64,000 nt of DNA from Branchiostoma floridae (GCF_000003815.2 NC_049979.1:27832249-27896248), one strand, 5' to 3'; positions 25,301-36,872 are shown, numbered from the stretch's first letter. Numbers and translations: made by a program. The notes: generated by a model from the sequence alone, not told the origin.

Positions 25301-27075
25301 ATCTGACCTAGTGAAAGAAGTCAAAGAAATGAACCACGAGCTTTCGCTCTACTAACGTTATATGTTTTTGTACCGTGTATATATTGATAGATTTATTAGG
25401 ACTAGATGTAATCCGTATTTCTATCATATCTTATCTGGTCGTTACATCCCTTGTGACCTCAGGGAAAGCAGCGTGTTGGCCGATTTCAGCTTCTCAGGAA
25501 TGAATAAAGGTTCAAACAAACAAACTTGTTTGAAACGGGTTGAAAAACGTTTCGCGACAAACAACGCCATGTGTCACGTACAGCAAACGATGCGTGGAAA
25601 CCTATATAACTGTACTTACAATCACAATGAAGTTCTGTTCGACGTAGCCAAGGCCGCGCCAATGTGTAGAATATCCACAGGATGAAATCTACATGTGAAT
25701 ATATATTTTTATTTTTATTTTTATTTTTAGAGGCTGTGTCATTGAATCAAGGTGGTCACACAGCGCCCCCTAACAGTTCCCATCACATCGCACAATACGT
25801 GCGCCGGAAAAATCAGATCGTCAAGCTACTAGTATCTTATTTTTCAATACAATACAATACTATAAACAAATGGCGTATCATGTTGCAGCCGGAACCTACA
25901 CCTCTTCAGTAGATTATTTTTCTTTTTTTCTTAAGAGAGTTTGACCGAACAATGCGCCGGAAATGACTCATTTTTACGTAAATACAATACCTGTATGGCC
26001 CGCCGGAATATTGGCACAGTTGTGACATAAAAAGAGAATAACACGCGGTGGCCCTCAGTTTTTCACCTTGTGAACCAACATGCATGTAGCGATTCGTACT
26101 CTTGCGTTCACTCTAAACTTTCTATAGCATGTATCTCACTGGGCTATGCCGAATGGCCATTGCGCCAGGAATTCGCAAATCTTCGCAATTCATAGCTTGT
26201 AATGGCGATTTTGTCCTTAAAAGTTTCAAGAAATGTGCCATTGGCATAATGGCGAAAATGGACGCAAAACTGTGAACATTCTTAAAGTTTGATAACTTGA
26301 AATCTCTTTAGTGCGAATTTATTTCATCATTTTACACGTTATTCACTAGTTGTTATTTCAGTTGCAAACTATTTCCGATTGAATTACCTTGTATCGAAAC
26401 TGAGAATGTTACATTCCATGCGAGGAATGGCTTTTTTTTTGTTGTTGCTCAGATATGGCCTTCGTACGAAAATGCATCGCAATTCAATGTGACCGCAGGG
26501 CCTAGGGGAAAATTGGCACATAATGTTGCTCCTAGCGCAATTTGTAGGTACAAATTCCTGGGCACAATTTCCTAGCGCAATTTGACACAATGTCTTAGCG
26601 CAATTTGGCGCAATCTCGTGAGCTACCTACTTTTTGACAGGGACTTTTATGCACTTACCATCCGCAGCCTTCTGCAACCTTCAATTACTACTAGTACTCC
26701 CACCCCAGAGCCTGTTGGTCGTAGATAGTTGCGAGAGCAGCAAGCTGTAAAGAGGCTGCAATCCTAACGTTAGATCTTTAAGCCCCGCCATCCGCACATT
26801 TAGAACTTATTCTTCACATTCAAAGCTTTCAGGGCCTGGAATTTGTAAATGGGTCATTCGACTGTCCATAAATGTAGTCATTTGAAACCTCCATAGTTCG
26901 CTAAAAATAGTAGAAATTATTGGTAACATCACATCAAAGGAGCATGTCGAGAGTCACCTTCTAGACAAATAACTGTTATTTCATAGGTGTCCATTGGTGA
27001 AGTAATGCTTTTATTGCTTTAGGTCGCAAAGTGTTATCCTCGGCCAGCTAACTCCTCTCCCATGTTATCTATCTC
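22400..27075. other. Long stretch without recognised coding exons
   Basis: Open frames at 23877-24215 (+) and 24037-24300 (-) overlap and show no domain. On the minus strand there are donor-like sites GTGAGT (near 24015) and GTAAGT (26657), which could end 5' non-coding exons of PEA15. Fragments of the GCCTGTTGGCGAC repeat lie near 24769, a (TTTTA)n run near 25707, and GCGCAATTT repeats at 26500-26620. Confidence 0.4.
26658..26770 (-). promoter_or_regulatory. Candidate 5' non-coding exon or promoter for PEA15
   Basis: On the minus strand CTGCGGATG is followed by a consensus donor GTAAGT at 26657. The preceding 100 bases are less AT-rich than their surroundings. It would pair with the acceptor at 19693. 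Purely a splice-signal argument with no homology support. Confidence 0.2.
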
Positions 27076-27079
27076 TTTT

Positions 27080-27142
27080 AGCCAATTTGTACTACTGGTA
27101 TTTTTTTCCAGCGAACTGTGGAGCCTGGTAGAGGCTACGTAG
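27080..27142. repeat. GTGGAGCCTGGTAGAGGCTA repeat, partial copy
   Basis: Shares TAGCCAATTT.. and GTGGAGCCTGGTAGAGGCTA with the palindromic copy at 33138-33248. Confidence 0.6.
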
Positions 27143-28341
27143 AAATGCCCTTGATTTTGATCGGAGGACAGAAAAATTATGTGAAGCCTGCGTGCATTGA
27201 GAATTTTCGTTACATCTATTTCGTTACACCTATGGTGGTATGCTCCTCTCACAAGGCTCTTGTTTGTCCGGTCTGAGAAGGGATCATAAACGTTTATATT
27301 TCCTTGTCATCCCAAAAATGTAACACCTATAGCAAGCTATCAGTGATAGCTATCGTGGCTCGGATATTACTAACGCTGCTTTCGTGGATTTATTAAAATT
27401 CGTCGTTGTTTTTCTTCAAATCTAACGCTATCATAGTGCTGCAGGAGTAGTGTTTACTTGTGTATAACGTTATTGTTTACAGCGCTACACCTGTTCCCGC
27501 GCGCCAAAGGCAAAGACAGGTGGTCAATTAACTCAATTTGGAGGGTAACCAATCAGAGGTGATATGCAAATGAAGCGGGCATGGTTGTGACGCTGTGAAT
27601 TTTCCACCGTATTTCGTGAAATATTTGGGCTAGAACTGTAACAATATGAAATGTTTGGAAATTTGCTTTACATTTAAGCCTGAGGCCACAGCAATTCAAT
27701 TTCTTGGTTCTCTGTTTTTTTTGCAGGAACTTGATTGGGTTGAAAAATCGCATTCTCCAAGCAGAGGTTTCGCGCGATTTTGTGGTGGTCAGGATTTCTT
27801 ACGACTGCGTCTCTTCGTCAGAAATCCCGGTCAGTACTATTCTAATTGAGTCAAGTTAGCGCTCTCAGCCTGTTTGCGCATTCCTTAAGAAGCGTAAACA
27901 GGTTGGGGGCGCGCCACGTGACCTCAATTACACCTGGACATACTCACCTGACACAGGGGTACTTATTACACTGAGAAATCTTGCATTTTGTCATTCGGAG
28001 CGGACGAGCCTCACCGCAGCGTAGGGGAAGCTTCGCTACCACGTTTCTCGTCTTCTTCACGTGCTCTCGACTTTGTTTTTAGACCAGGTCTTCCCAGCGC
28101 GACAGATGCTGATTTTGAGAGCTTTTGATTTTGAGAGGTTTGGGGGATGGTTTACTCTTACCAAGGAGATTTAATAGCTCCATGCTCTTACTTATCGTCC
28201 TGGGGTTTGCAGACTACGGTTGGTCGGGTCGGAGAGCCCGAGAATAGAGCCCAGGACGGGTAGTTTAACGTGGCAGCCTGGCGACGGAGTTACTTGAACG
28301 TTTTGGCCGACTTAGAGCATTCTTCTTGGGGTTCACAGGTG

Positions 28342-28891
28342 NNNNNNNNNNNNNNNNNNNNNNNNNNNNNNNNNNNNNNNNNNNNNNNNNNNNNNNNNNN
28401 NNNNNNNNNNNNNNNNNNNNNNNNNNNNNNNNNNNNNNNNNNNNNNNNNNNNNNNNNNNNNNNNNNNNNNNNNNNNNNNNNNNNNNNNNNNNNNNNNNNN
28501 NNNNNNNNNNNNNNNNNNNNNNNNNNNNNNNNNNNNNNNNNNNNNNNNNNNNNNNNNNNNNNNNNNNNNNNNNNNNNNNNNNNNNNNNNNNNNNNNNNNN
28601 NNNNNNNNNNNNNNNNNNNNNNNNNNNNNNNNNNNNNNNNNNNNNNNNNNNNNNNNNNNNNNNNNNNNNNNNNNNNNNNNNNNNNNNNNNNNNNNNNNNN
28701 NNNNNNNNNNNNNNNNNNNNNNNNNNNNNNNNNNNNNNNNNNNNNNNNNNNNNNNNNNNNNNNNNNNNNNNNNNNNNNNNNNNNNNNNNNNNNNNNNNNN
28801 NNNNNNNNNNNNNNNNNNNNNNNNNNNNNNNNNNNNNNNNNNNNNNNNNNNNNNNNNNNNNNNNNNNNNNNNNNNNNNNNNNNNNNNNNNN
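28342..28891. other. Assembly gap (550 N)
   Basis: Run of N directly before a 110-bp tandem array, so probably collapsed or unresolved array copies. Confidence 0.99.
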
Positions 28892-29250
28892 TTCTCTCGC
28901 CTTATGTGGTGGGTAACCACAAGTAAATGATTTTTTGTTTTGTGGAGGCTTTCCACTAATAAATTGTCTATCGTTTCCGCGGAAGGAGTCCGCTAATAAT
29001 GTTCTATCGCTTTATGTGGTGGGTAACCACAAGTAAATGATTTATTGTTTTGTGGAGGCTTTCCACTAATAAATTGTCTATCGTTTCCGCGGAAGAAGTC
29101 TGCTAGTAATGTTCTCTCGCCTTATGTGGTGGGTAACCACAAGTAAATGTTTTATTGTTTTGTGGAGGCTTTCCATTAATAAGTTGTCTATTGTTTCCGT
29201 GGAAGAAGTCTGATAGTAATAATGTTCTCTCGCCTTATGTGGTGGGCAAC
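28892..29250. repeat. 110-bp tandem array next to gap
   Basis: Units start TTCTCTCGCCTTATGTGGTG at about 28892, 29002, 29112 and 29225. Each contains GTGGGTAACCAC, TTTGTGGAGGCTTTCCA and CGTTTCCGCGGAAG, short inverted words. A related about 115-bp duplication follows (CGACGACCATGTGG near 29300, CTGACGACCACGTGG near 29406). Confidence 0.9.
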
Positions 29251-29631
29251 CACTAGCTGTGATCTCTAGTTTTTGGAGGGTATTATGTTTTTTATCCTCC
29301 GACGACCATGTGGTGGGTCATTAATTTTAGCAGTTACATTTTGGTGTGGTTTGCAGCTGTACGCTGTAATCCAACATGGCGCAGGTGGCGCATAATTTGA
29401 TTCCTCTGACGACCACGTGGCGAATGATTAGTTTAAACAATGGCATTTTTTGTGTGGTTTATAGTTGTGCGCTTTATTCCAATTTGGCAGTTGAGGTCTT
29501 AGGGAAAGCCTGTACTAATTGAACTGGTTTATGCATGTGGAGGATAGTATATTTTATCGTTTTTGTGGTGGGTTTCCTATGGCACGTAAATGATTGGTTA
29601 TGTAGAGGGAAATCCATTTGTCAATTTTATT

Positions 29632-29731
29632 NNNNNNNNNNNNNNNNNNNNNNNNNNNNNNNNNNNNNNNNNNNNNNNNNNNNNNNNNNNNNNNNNNNNN
29701 NNNNNNNNNNNNNNNNNNNNNNNNNNNNNNN
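29632..29731. other. Assembly gap (100 N)
   Basis: Run of N of placeholder length. Confidence 0.99.
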
Positions 29732-30562
29732 TTTTTAATTGTTTGATCTCTTTTTGGGTACGATATCCATGTTTTGCGGATGCAGACGTTTTATCGGTTG
29801 TGTGGAACGCACCTACTGTGAATAGGTTTATTTACCGATTGTTGCTAGTTTACGAGGCGGCTAATTTCTGTTTGTTTTTCCATGGTTAGCATTGTTCAGA
29901 AGTTTTTAGACCTAGTAAGTAATGCTTTTTAGTTCCTTTTTCGGGGGATGTTCGACGGCGGGCACCGGGGTTTCCTATTATTACCCTTCTACTTCGGTAG
30001 GCCCACCAACCGGGGGCTGGTGCTCGTCCTAGGGCTGACCCTGGGTTAATCTTTCTTTTTAAAATTGCATGTTTCTAGTCTGCTTGCCGTGTATTTTTTG
30101 TTTGGAATGTCGGCTATTGAGAGAGACGGTCATTTCTTAGTTTGCAACTTTCCTTTTTCGTTACAGTAAGAGTAAAAGTGAGTTGTTTTTGTTTGAGAAT
30201 TGTCATCTCAGGGTCAGCCTTGGGACGAAATAGTACTTGACTTAGCTAAAGAGTGTTTTTTCTAGGTTCGAGTAGAGGTTTGGGTTGGAAGAAGGGTTTG
30301 GATATAGGTTTGGGATAGGATAGAGGTTTTGCAAAGGATAGAGGTTTGGAATAAGTTTGAGGTTTGGGAAAGAATTGAGGTTTGGGGAAGGATAGAAGAA
30401 TGGGAGAGGATGGAGGTATGGGGTATTAGAGGTTATTTATACTGGTGTGTGCCTCAGCATACCGCATTACGTACATGGAAGGGAGATTGCGGAGGACTTT
30501 TTTGCCCATACCTTACACTCTCTTCGGAGCACGCCCGGAGGTCAGGCAGGATATAGTACTAT

Positions 30563-32013
30563 TCTAATTGAGTCAAGTTAGCGCTCTCAGCCTGTTTGCG
30601 CATTCCTTAAGAAGCGTAAACAGGTTGGGGGCGCGTAATCTCCAAGCAGATCTTGCTGTGGCAAATGGGAAGGAGTTTAGCCGGCAGAGCTGTTATTGGC
30701 CACAGCGAAGATCTGCTGCAGAACGCACCGGTCAAAGGCTATTATCAGGCAATTAAACTGCGTTAGGAAGAAGGTGCGAATTGCCCCGGGCGTGCGGGGC
30801 CAGGGATCCCGTCACGGGTCGGCTGTAAGAGTTCATTGTGTTTTCTGTGACATCTGGGGATTTCTTTGCTTCTTTGGTGTCAATAACTTACTACGTACAG
30901 GAGGAAAACAACAGCAAAACGCGTCAGCACGATGCGACAGGACGCAAGTGCAGTGGGGAGGGGGGCGCTGACGTCGATTTCCCCATCGAACATTTCACGA
31001 AGCAACGGCGCCTTTGTTTGTCTGAGAATGCACCGGACGCCGTTAGAAATAATTCAAATCGACTTCGCTGAAAATGCACGTGCTGATTATGTGGATACCT
31101 TTCCAAAATTTCAAGTTCTGTCTACGTTTGTACACGCCGATGTCTGTCCGTCAAATGTGACGAGCGCGGGTCCTTGAACCGAATCCAAGCGTATATGATC
31201 GGTAAAGATTTGAAGTTGCAGATATGAAAAAATGATACAGGAAGTGTTTAGTTAAAACGCAGCTTTTACTGCGAAATATATACAAGTAACAACTAGATAA
31301 TAACTTGTTATTTGTGTACAACTGATAATCATATGTCGATACGTTGTCTTGGTGCGCTGTGATGCAGTCTGCTCCAGCGGTTTCGGGGGGAAGCCCCCGC
31401 TGTGAACTGGCGCGGCTCGCCGCGTTTGTCCCAGATACTGGCTCGGAAGGGTTGTAAAACGATAATCCCGGCCAAATTTAGCCAATTTGCACGTTGGAGG
31501 TAAGTGGATACTAGGAGGAGCAGAAACACGTTTCTGAAAAGATCGCTCCTCCCGCTGCCTTTGACCGGTGCGTTCTGCAGCAGATCTTCGCTGTGGCCAA
31601 TAACTCCTCTGCCGGCTAAACTCCTTCCCATTTGCCACAGCAAGATCTGCTTGGAGATTAGGGGGCGCGCCACGTGACCTCAATTACACCTGGACATACT
31701 CACCTGACACAGGGGTACTTATTACACTGAGAAATCTTGCATTTTGTCATTCGGAGCGGACGAACCCCACCGTAGCTTAGGGGAAGCAAGCGGATGAGCG
31801 TGGCTAGATGCGTGTGGTTGGGGTCATCAAGGAAGGGGGGGTGGGGGGTGGACCGGGCAAGGAAAGTTGCCGTTCCAAAACGCCCACCCCCCACCCTGAT
31901 TTTTTGTATGTTTCGTTATCCCGCCGTTTACGACCGTCCGGGCGTTTGCTCCGGACTTTTTTGCCCATACCTTACACTCTCTTCGGAGCACGCCCGGAGG
32001 TCAGGCAGGATAT
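30563..32013 (+). mobile_element. Short member of the shared-termini pair, split by a Mutator-like insertion
   Basis: Same start (TCTAATTGAGTCAAG) and same last about 70 bp (GGACTTTTTTGCCCATACC .. GGCAGGATAT) as the preceding long element, bounded by AGTACTAT at 30555-30562 and 32014-32021. Without the 1034-bp insertion it would be about 417 bp. Adjacent, same orientation. Confidence 0.6.
30636..31660. mobile_element. Mutator-like non-autonomous transposon with 9-bp target duplication
   Basis: 1025 bp with terminal inverted repeats of about 105 bp: TAATCTCCAAGCAGATCTTG to GAACGCACCGGTCAAAGGC, differing only at a few bases. A perfect 9-bp duplication GGGGGCGCG lies at 30627-30635 and 31661-31669. 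The uninterrupted site GTTGGGGGCGCGCCACGTG is present at about 27902-27920. Long terminal repeats plus 9-bp duplications are hallmarks of Mutator/MULE elements. Apparent ORFs (for example 31252-31683 minus) run through the terminal repeat and encode no transposase. Bases 31004-31160 match 63219-63375. Confidence 0.85.
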
Positions 32014-32021
32014 AGTACTAT

Positions 32022-33137
32022 CCTCGCGTCCTAAACTGCTGCTCGGAGAATAGGAAATGGCTTGTTGTGATAGATATAGGTAGTATTAATCGACATACCA
32101 TCCTGAATAGAATTGCAAGTAATGCATTGGAACAAGGTTATACGAGAGAGGGATATACCCTCCTTGATTGGAACTTTTGATGCACTGCACTTCCGTCAGA
32201 AATTTGCATTTTTATGTTTTTGCGCCAAAAAGCAGTTACTCAAGCAACTGGAAATGATTTTGGAAACGGCCAGACGTTTCAGACATCACCGATGTCTTTC
32301 GTCAGCAACATCTTGCTGGAGAGCATGCAGTTTTTATATCCTAGCTATGAATTGATATGCAGAAGAGATCTAGTTTGAGAACAGAATTATTTTTCATATT
32401 TGCATATCCATGTTTTGACGGAGGTGGCCAGGGATAGGGGATTGGTCTACTGGGAAAACGTATTACTAGTAATATTGGTAGCAAATATGGGCATTGGCTT
32501 TTAGGCATAATCAGAAAAAAAATGCAGCAGCCAAATCTGCAAACTAAAATCTATTTGGTCTATACGTGTGCAAACTGCAAAGAAGCTAGCTGCTTTTCGC
32601 CTTTCTTTCAGAGGGGAAACAAAAATGTTATGAACCCTCATGACTACCACCATCAGACCCCCTATTTTCGAAGTAGAGTAGTCCGTTTACCTCGCCTCTG
32701 GTGCTTAGAGTTTTGAAGGCAACACAATGAAGTACAATGTATAGAAGCTCTTTAAAAGTCTAGTGTGTGGCCAGTTCCTTACAGTAAACTTGTATCAAGC
32801 AAGAACCTAACAAAAATAAGTCAGCAAACAAGAAAAATATATTTTGGCATGAACTTGTAGAATAATAGAGAAATACTATCTTCACTAGAGTATTGCTATT
32901 TATTCACAGAAATGGCAAAGTAGTTAGTATTTCTTGGAAATCATAGGCATCTACTTTACAACATTAGGTGATGACAAACACTTGCCTAATCTGCATACTT
33001 AACAGTATTACTGTGCATCAATAGAAAACAATCCTTCACTTTTAATCAACACATAAGCTTTAGCATATGATCACCAACTACAAATGTAGTATAGATAGTA
33101 TACATTGTACGGCTAGAATTGTTGAAACAAAAGCTGT
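32022..33137. other. No gene recognised
   Basis: Downstream of the transposon complex. GGCCAGACGTTTCAGACATC near 32269 looks like a dispersed-repeat fragment. TTTATT at 32899 is a possible minus-strand polyadenylation signal for cofilin. Confidence 0.4.
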
Positions 33138-33248
33138 TGGCTTCTTGTAGCTTCTGCCAGGCTCCACATGCTGCTTGGACGGCATCTGTCTATTTGGCCA
33201 ATTTCTGCTGTCTTTCCAGCTACATGTGGAGCCTGGTAGAGGCTAGAA
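33138..33248. mobile_element. Palindromic GCCTCTACCAGGCTCCACAT element
   Basis: TAGCTTCTGCCAGGCTCCAC.. at the left faces ..ACATGTGGAGCCTGGTAGAG, GCTAG at the right; about 110 bp. A partial copy lies at 27080. Confidence 0.7.
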
Positions 33249-33269
33249 AAGTTTTTTTAAAGTGGAGTT

Positions 33270-33715
33270 ATACACTACAGGAATGTCATCAAAGATAACA
33301 CAGAAGCGACGTTGTATGGTCAACAAAGCAGAGGAAAATGCAACAATCTCTATATAGATGACATTTTTCATCATGGAAAATTTGGTATCAGTTCCAAAGG
33401 CTGGTACAGACTAGAATTCTTGAAAGAAGAGTTCTTTAAAAAGAAGTTGCAGGAATGTCAGCAAAGATAATAGATGTTGTACGGTCAACAAAGCAGCGGA
33501 AAATGCAACAATCTCTATATAGACGACAGTTTTAATCCTAAGGGACAGTTCTTTGTTGATACTGTTAGTGTATGTAGTAAGCACATCTTCTACCAACAAC
33601 TTACAAACGTCTGAACAGTTAAAACATCCATGGCATGATGTTAATAGTGGGTATAGTTCCCGACCATTCTTTCACATGGAAAATTTGGTATCAGTTCCAC
33701 AACATGGTAGTCTGG
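33270..33715. repeat. Duplicated segment in probable cofilin 3' region
   Basis: GGTCAACAAAGCAG.GGAAAA, TGCAACAATCTCTATATAGA and TGTCA.CAAAGATAA appear at about 33287-33362 and again at 33455-33530. CATGGAAAATTTGGTATCAG appears at 33374 and 33676. It lies 370-820 bp beyond the cofilin stop. Confidence 0.8.
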
Positions 33716-34087
33716 CTTGCTTCATGTAAGAATTGTATCATGGTAGCAACAACATATCAAACTTGACTCAATTTGAAGCAAAACTGTATCCAACTCCCTA
33801 TTTCAGTTGGAAGCCAGTTTCAGTTAAGCACACAGTGACTCAGCGTTAAATGATGTTGTAATGCAAACCAACAGGTGTAGATCACATACAACAAAATTGG
33901 TCCCAGCCTACAAGTTTAAGGGCAGCCAACGCTATATTCATTGGAATGCATCAAATTCAAAATGTGCAACAGATATACCTGTAGTAGTACATGTAGAGCA
34001 AGCTGTCGAGACAACAAAATTTGAGTAGCAAGAGATACAAAGTCAAGCCCCTAAAAAGGACATGTATGAGTGTTTCCATCTGGAGCA

Positions 34088-36872
34088 CTACTGGCTTGTT
34101 GCAAGAATCTTGCCCCTCACTTCTTCGAAATTGAGATCAGAGCGGTCGTTTGCTTGATACTGGAATCCCTTGCACTTCTTCATAAGGGCGTCGGAGCTTG
34201 AGGAATGTATCATCCTTTTCTTGATCCCCACATCATCGGGACACCTTGGGAAAGAGAAAAAAAGGCCTTTTATTTTTAATGCTTGACATTGTTTGCCACA
34301 AGTTTTGAGAGCCAAACCCAGTATGATGACTACTGGCTGAGAAATCTTATTATCATTATATCGTATTGGAAGAAATATGTTGAATGCCATATTTCTATGC
34401 ATTCGAGACCCTGACAGATACAATCAATATTTACTGCCTAGGCTTCTGCAACTTTCTGTAGGATTGTAAGGATTCAGGGATATATGAATGTGCATGTGCT
34501 GCCAGGTATCCTGTGCAGTGTGCAAGCTGACATAACAGTTAACTCTATACTTAAGGACACATTTGGAAACATACATTGCAAAGGGCTGTAGCAGTAGAGG
34601 ACAGGAATGCTTCTATCGGTCCTTTATCAGCTCTTGTGTAAATTTGTCATTTGATTATACATGTATTTCCTCTTTCATAACATCTTTGTCAACATAGCAT
34701 GTACAAAATGTACTTTATAGCTACAAAATAAATCCTTTTGGTACAGGTGCAAAATACTGGTGCAGGTCCCAAATACCGAATGCTAGCTTGACTTAATCAC
34801 ATTTCTTGTGGCCTAAAGGCAATGCGTATTCAACTAACCGATAGGGGAGCAGGCCATTAGCTCCTGGCAGCGACAGACTGTGTGACACAGGCTACAAGAA
34901 TACCCGTGTACCGGTGCTGTATGTTCACTATTGACGATATACCCTTGATTTGGGTAGTAAGGATAAATCCAGTATCAAGAAACAAGGACATTTTTGAAAT
35001 ACACTTGTTTTTAAGACTGAATCTAATTACACCAAATTCTACATCTTGCAATGCTTTTACTTTTTCCCACATGATAATGAAATCAAGTACTAACCATCTT
35101 ATTATGACCAGCTTGTCACGATCCTGGCCCTCATTGGTCTTGTAGTCAAAGTCGTACACGCACCATCGTGGCTCGTTCGCTGGAAGACTAGCCTGGAACT
35201 GGTCCCAGGTTGATTCCTGCCATGAAAAGTATAAACAACAGCTTGTCAGCTAATCTGTCTGCAAATGGAACAAGAGTCCTTTTAATTAGCCTGGGTGCCA
35301 TGCGGGTAGTAGTTCACTCCTATATGTTAGCTTCTGCTACCTGTCTGGAGACCTGCACATTCAAACTGTTTGGTGCTAACGCCAGTTAATGAGCAAATTA
35401 AGGAATAGGTTCTAGAGGGCTTCGATGACAACATTTTTAAAACCAATCCGTCAACTTTGAAGGACAAAAATCCTTGTTGGAAGCTACAGGCGGCTTGGGG
35501 ACGCCGTCCACGGCCGTAAAAGCCACATACTGTTTGTTTTGCTATTGTTATGATTGTTGACAATATGTGTCGGCGCCCTTTCGCATACGACAATCTCATT
35601 AAAACCCGTTTTTCAAGGTCTCAGTTCAGTCCTTCTAATTGATTTTCACGGTTTTCACGACGATTGCAATTGGCTGACGGAAAAAAAAATCGAGCTGGCT
35701 AAAGCCCTGCCTCCCGCAAGCAGACAGAGGGCTTTCGTGTGTTGGAACGCCTGTTCGAACGAGCGCTTGAACCCATTCCTTTATTCGTTCAGGTGTAGGG
35801 AACAATCATTGCCCTCGTCCAGACGTTAACTTGGCCAAGGATCCCAGACGGAACAGCAGATAAGTGACTGCAGGGCTTGAAATACTTTTTTCTGCATACC
35901 TGCACTGGTGCAGGTAACACAGAAACTTACCTACACCACGCTGAATGGATCATTCTAAAATTGTTCAGGAATCAGTGCTATTTTTTCTTCTATACTTTAT
36001 AGGTGGTAACAGTCAATGTACCTAATAGCACTTCATATACACCTATATCATGACATTATTATAAAACCCAGTACATGGTCTAGTGCAGGTTAGGTGCAGG
36101 TAGACACCAGAAATACCTGCACAACTCCAATTTTACCTGCATATGCAGGAGATATTTTGAGCCCTGGTATGTAAGGAAATGGTTGGATTGACACAAACGT
36201 CCTTTTGTTCATCTTACATCAACATCATTGCCTTATTTCTGCCGTAAAGACCTACCTTTGTTTTGCTTTCCACAATGATCTCTGTCTCATTCTCCGCCAC
36301 CTTGAACGTCACATACTTGTACTTGTGCCCTTTGTTCACCTCATCATATGCCGTCATGACGTCATCTGTAACTTTGATACCAGAAGCCTGGGAAAAGATT
36401 ACAATACATGTACTAGTATGTTACAAAAGTGGAGGTGACTTAAGTAAACAGTTGATATGAGTAAATCTCACTTAATTGAGATAGTTGATATGAGTTAATC
36501 TCACTAAATATCAAACAGTCGATATGAGTTTATCTCACTAAATACATGAGGTTTATCTGAAACATATTTTGTTCTGTATCAATTCAACTTTACTGTGTTC
36601 CTTATCATAAGTTTTTTCCAGTGCACAAATAGTGCATTATCTAAAGAGCAACATAAAAAGGTGCTAAAAAGACAGAATTGCACTTTTTTTCCAGCCAATC
36701 CTGTAGTAACAGCGATGTACAGTACTGTTTATTTTCTAATCATATAAAAACTGGTCCACTGCTTTCTTTTGAAGAGCAAAAAAATACCAGGTTTTGTACC
36801 TGTACCTAACGTTACACCTAATTACAATTCTTTACAAATCAATACGTCTATAAAGAAATAAAAACTCACCAT
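34088..36872 (-). CDS. ADF/cofilin actin-depolymerising protein
   Basis: Binds and severs actin filaments in the cytoplasm. Four coding exons: 36870-36872 (ATG only, donor GTGAGT), 36256-36387, 35095-35216 and 34088-34244 (stop TAG). Together they make 137 residues. The isolated start codon is a known hallmark of animal cofilin genes. Protein starts M-ASGIKVTDDVMTAYDEV with the regulatory Ser3, continues HKYKYVTFKVAENETEIIVE, WCVYDFDYKTNEGQDRDKLV and ends GIKKRMIHSSSSDALMKKCK.. The K-x-R/K-M actin-binding helix is present. It lacks the basic nuclear-localisation insert of vertebrate cofilins and is closer in length to actophorin. A 5' non-coding part of exon 1 runs to 36929. A further non-coding exon probably ends at 39084. 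Confidence 0.95.
35871..36166. mobile_element. CAGGG-ended word-repeat element (ACCTGCA type)
   Basis: 296 bp, from CAGGGCTTGAAATACTTTTT to GATATTTTGAGCCCTG. The interior repeats ACCTGCA / TGCAGGTA about eight times. No clear target duplication is visible. In cofilin intron 2 (between coding exons 2 and 3). Confidence 0.75.
36440..36545. repeat. Three-unit tandem repeat GTTGATATGAGTAAATCTCA
   Basis: About 40-bp units GTTGATATGAGTTAATCTCA followed by CTAAAT.., in the intron between the cofilin ATG exon and exon 2. Confidence 0.75.

Larger units (their letters stand above)
27841..30554 (+). mobile_element. Long member of a shared-termini element pair
   Basis: Starts TCTAATTGAGTCAAGTTAGC and ends GGAGGTCAGGCAGGATAT, with AGTACTAT directly before (27833-27840) and after (30555-30562). 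The first about 195 bp and last about 70 bp are shared with the shorter element that follows. The interior has two gaps, a 110-bp tandem array, a purine-rich tract rich in AGGTTTGGG (30265-30425) and an inverted pair (AGGGCTGACCCTGGG at 30031, CAGGGTCAGCCTTGGG at 30209). No ORF is visible, but the 550-bp gap could hide sequence. Class unknown. Confidence 0.55.

Noticed and set aside
28270-28956. Long ORFs spanning the 550-bp gap
   Set aside because: Almost entirely unknown bases; no coding evidence on either side.
31252-31683. 143-codon minus-strand ORF
   Set aside because: It reads through the terminal repeat of the Mutator-like element and recurs in part in the other arm; no transposase motif.
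35327-35599. 90-codon minus-strand ORF between cofilin exons
   Set aside because: No splice signals linking it to cofilin and no recognisable domain; GCCTGGGTGCCAT near 35290 suggests a dispersed repeat.
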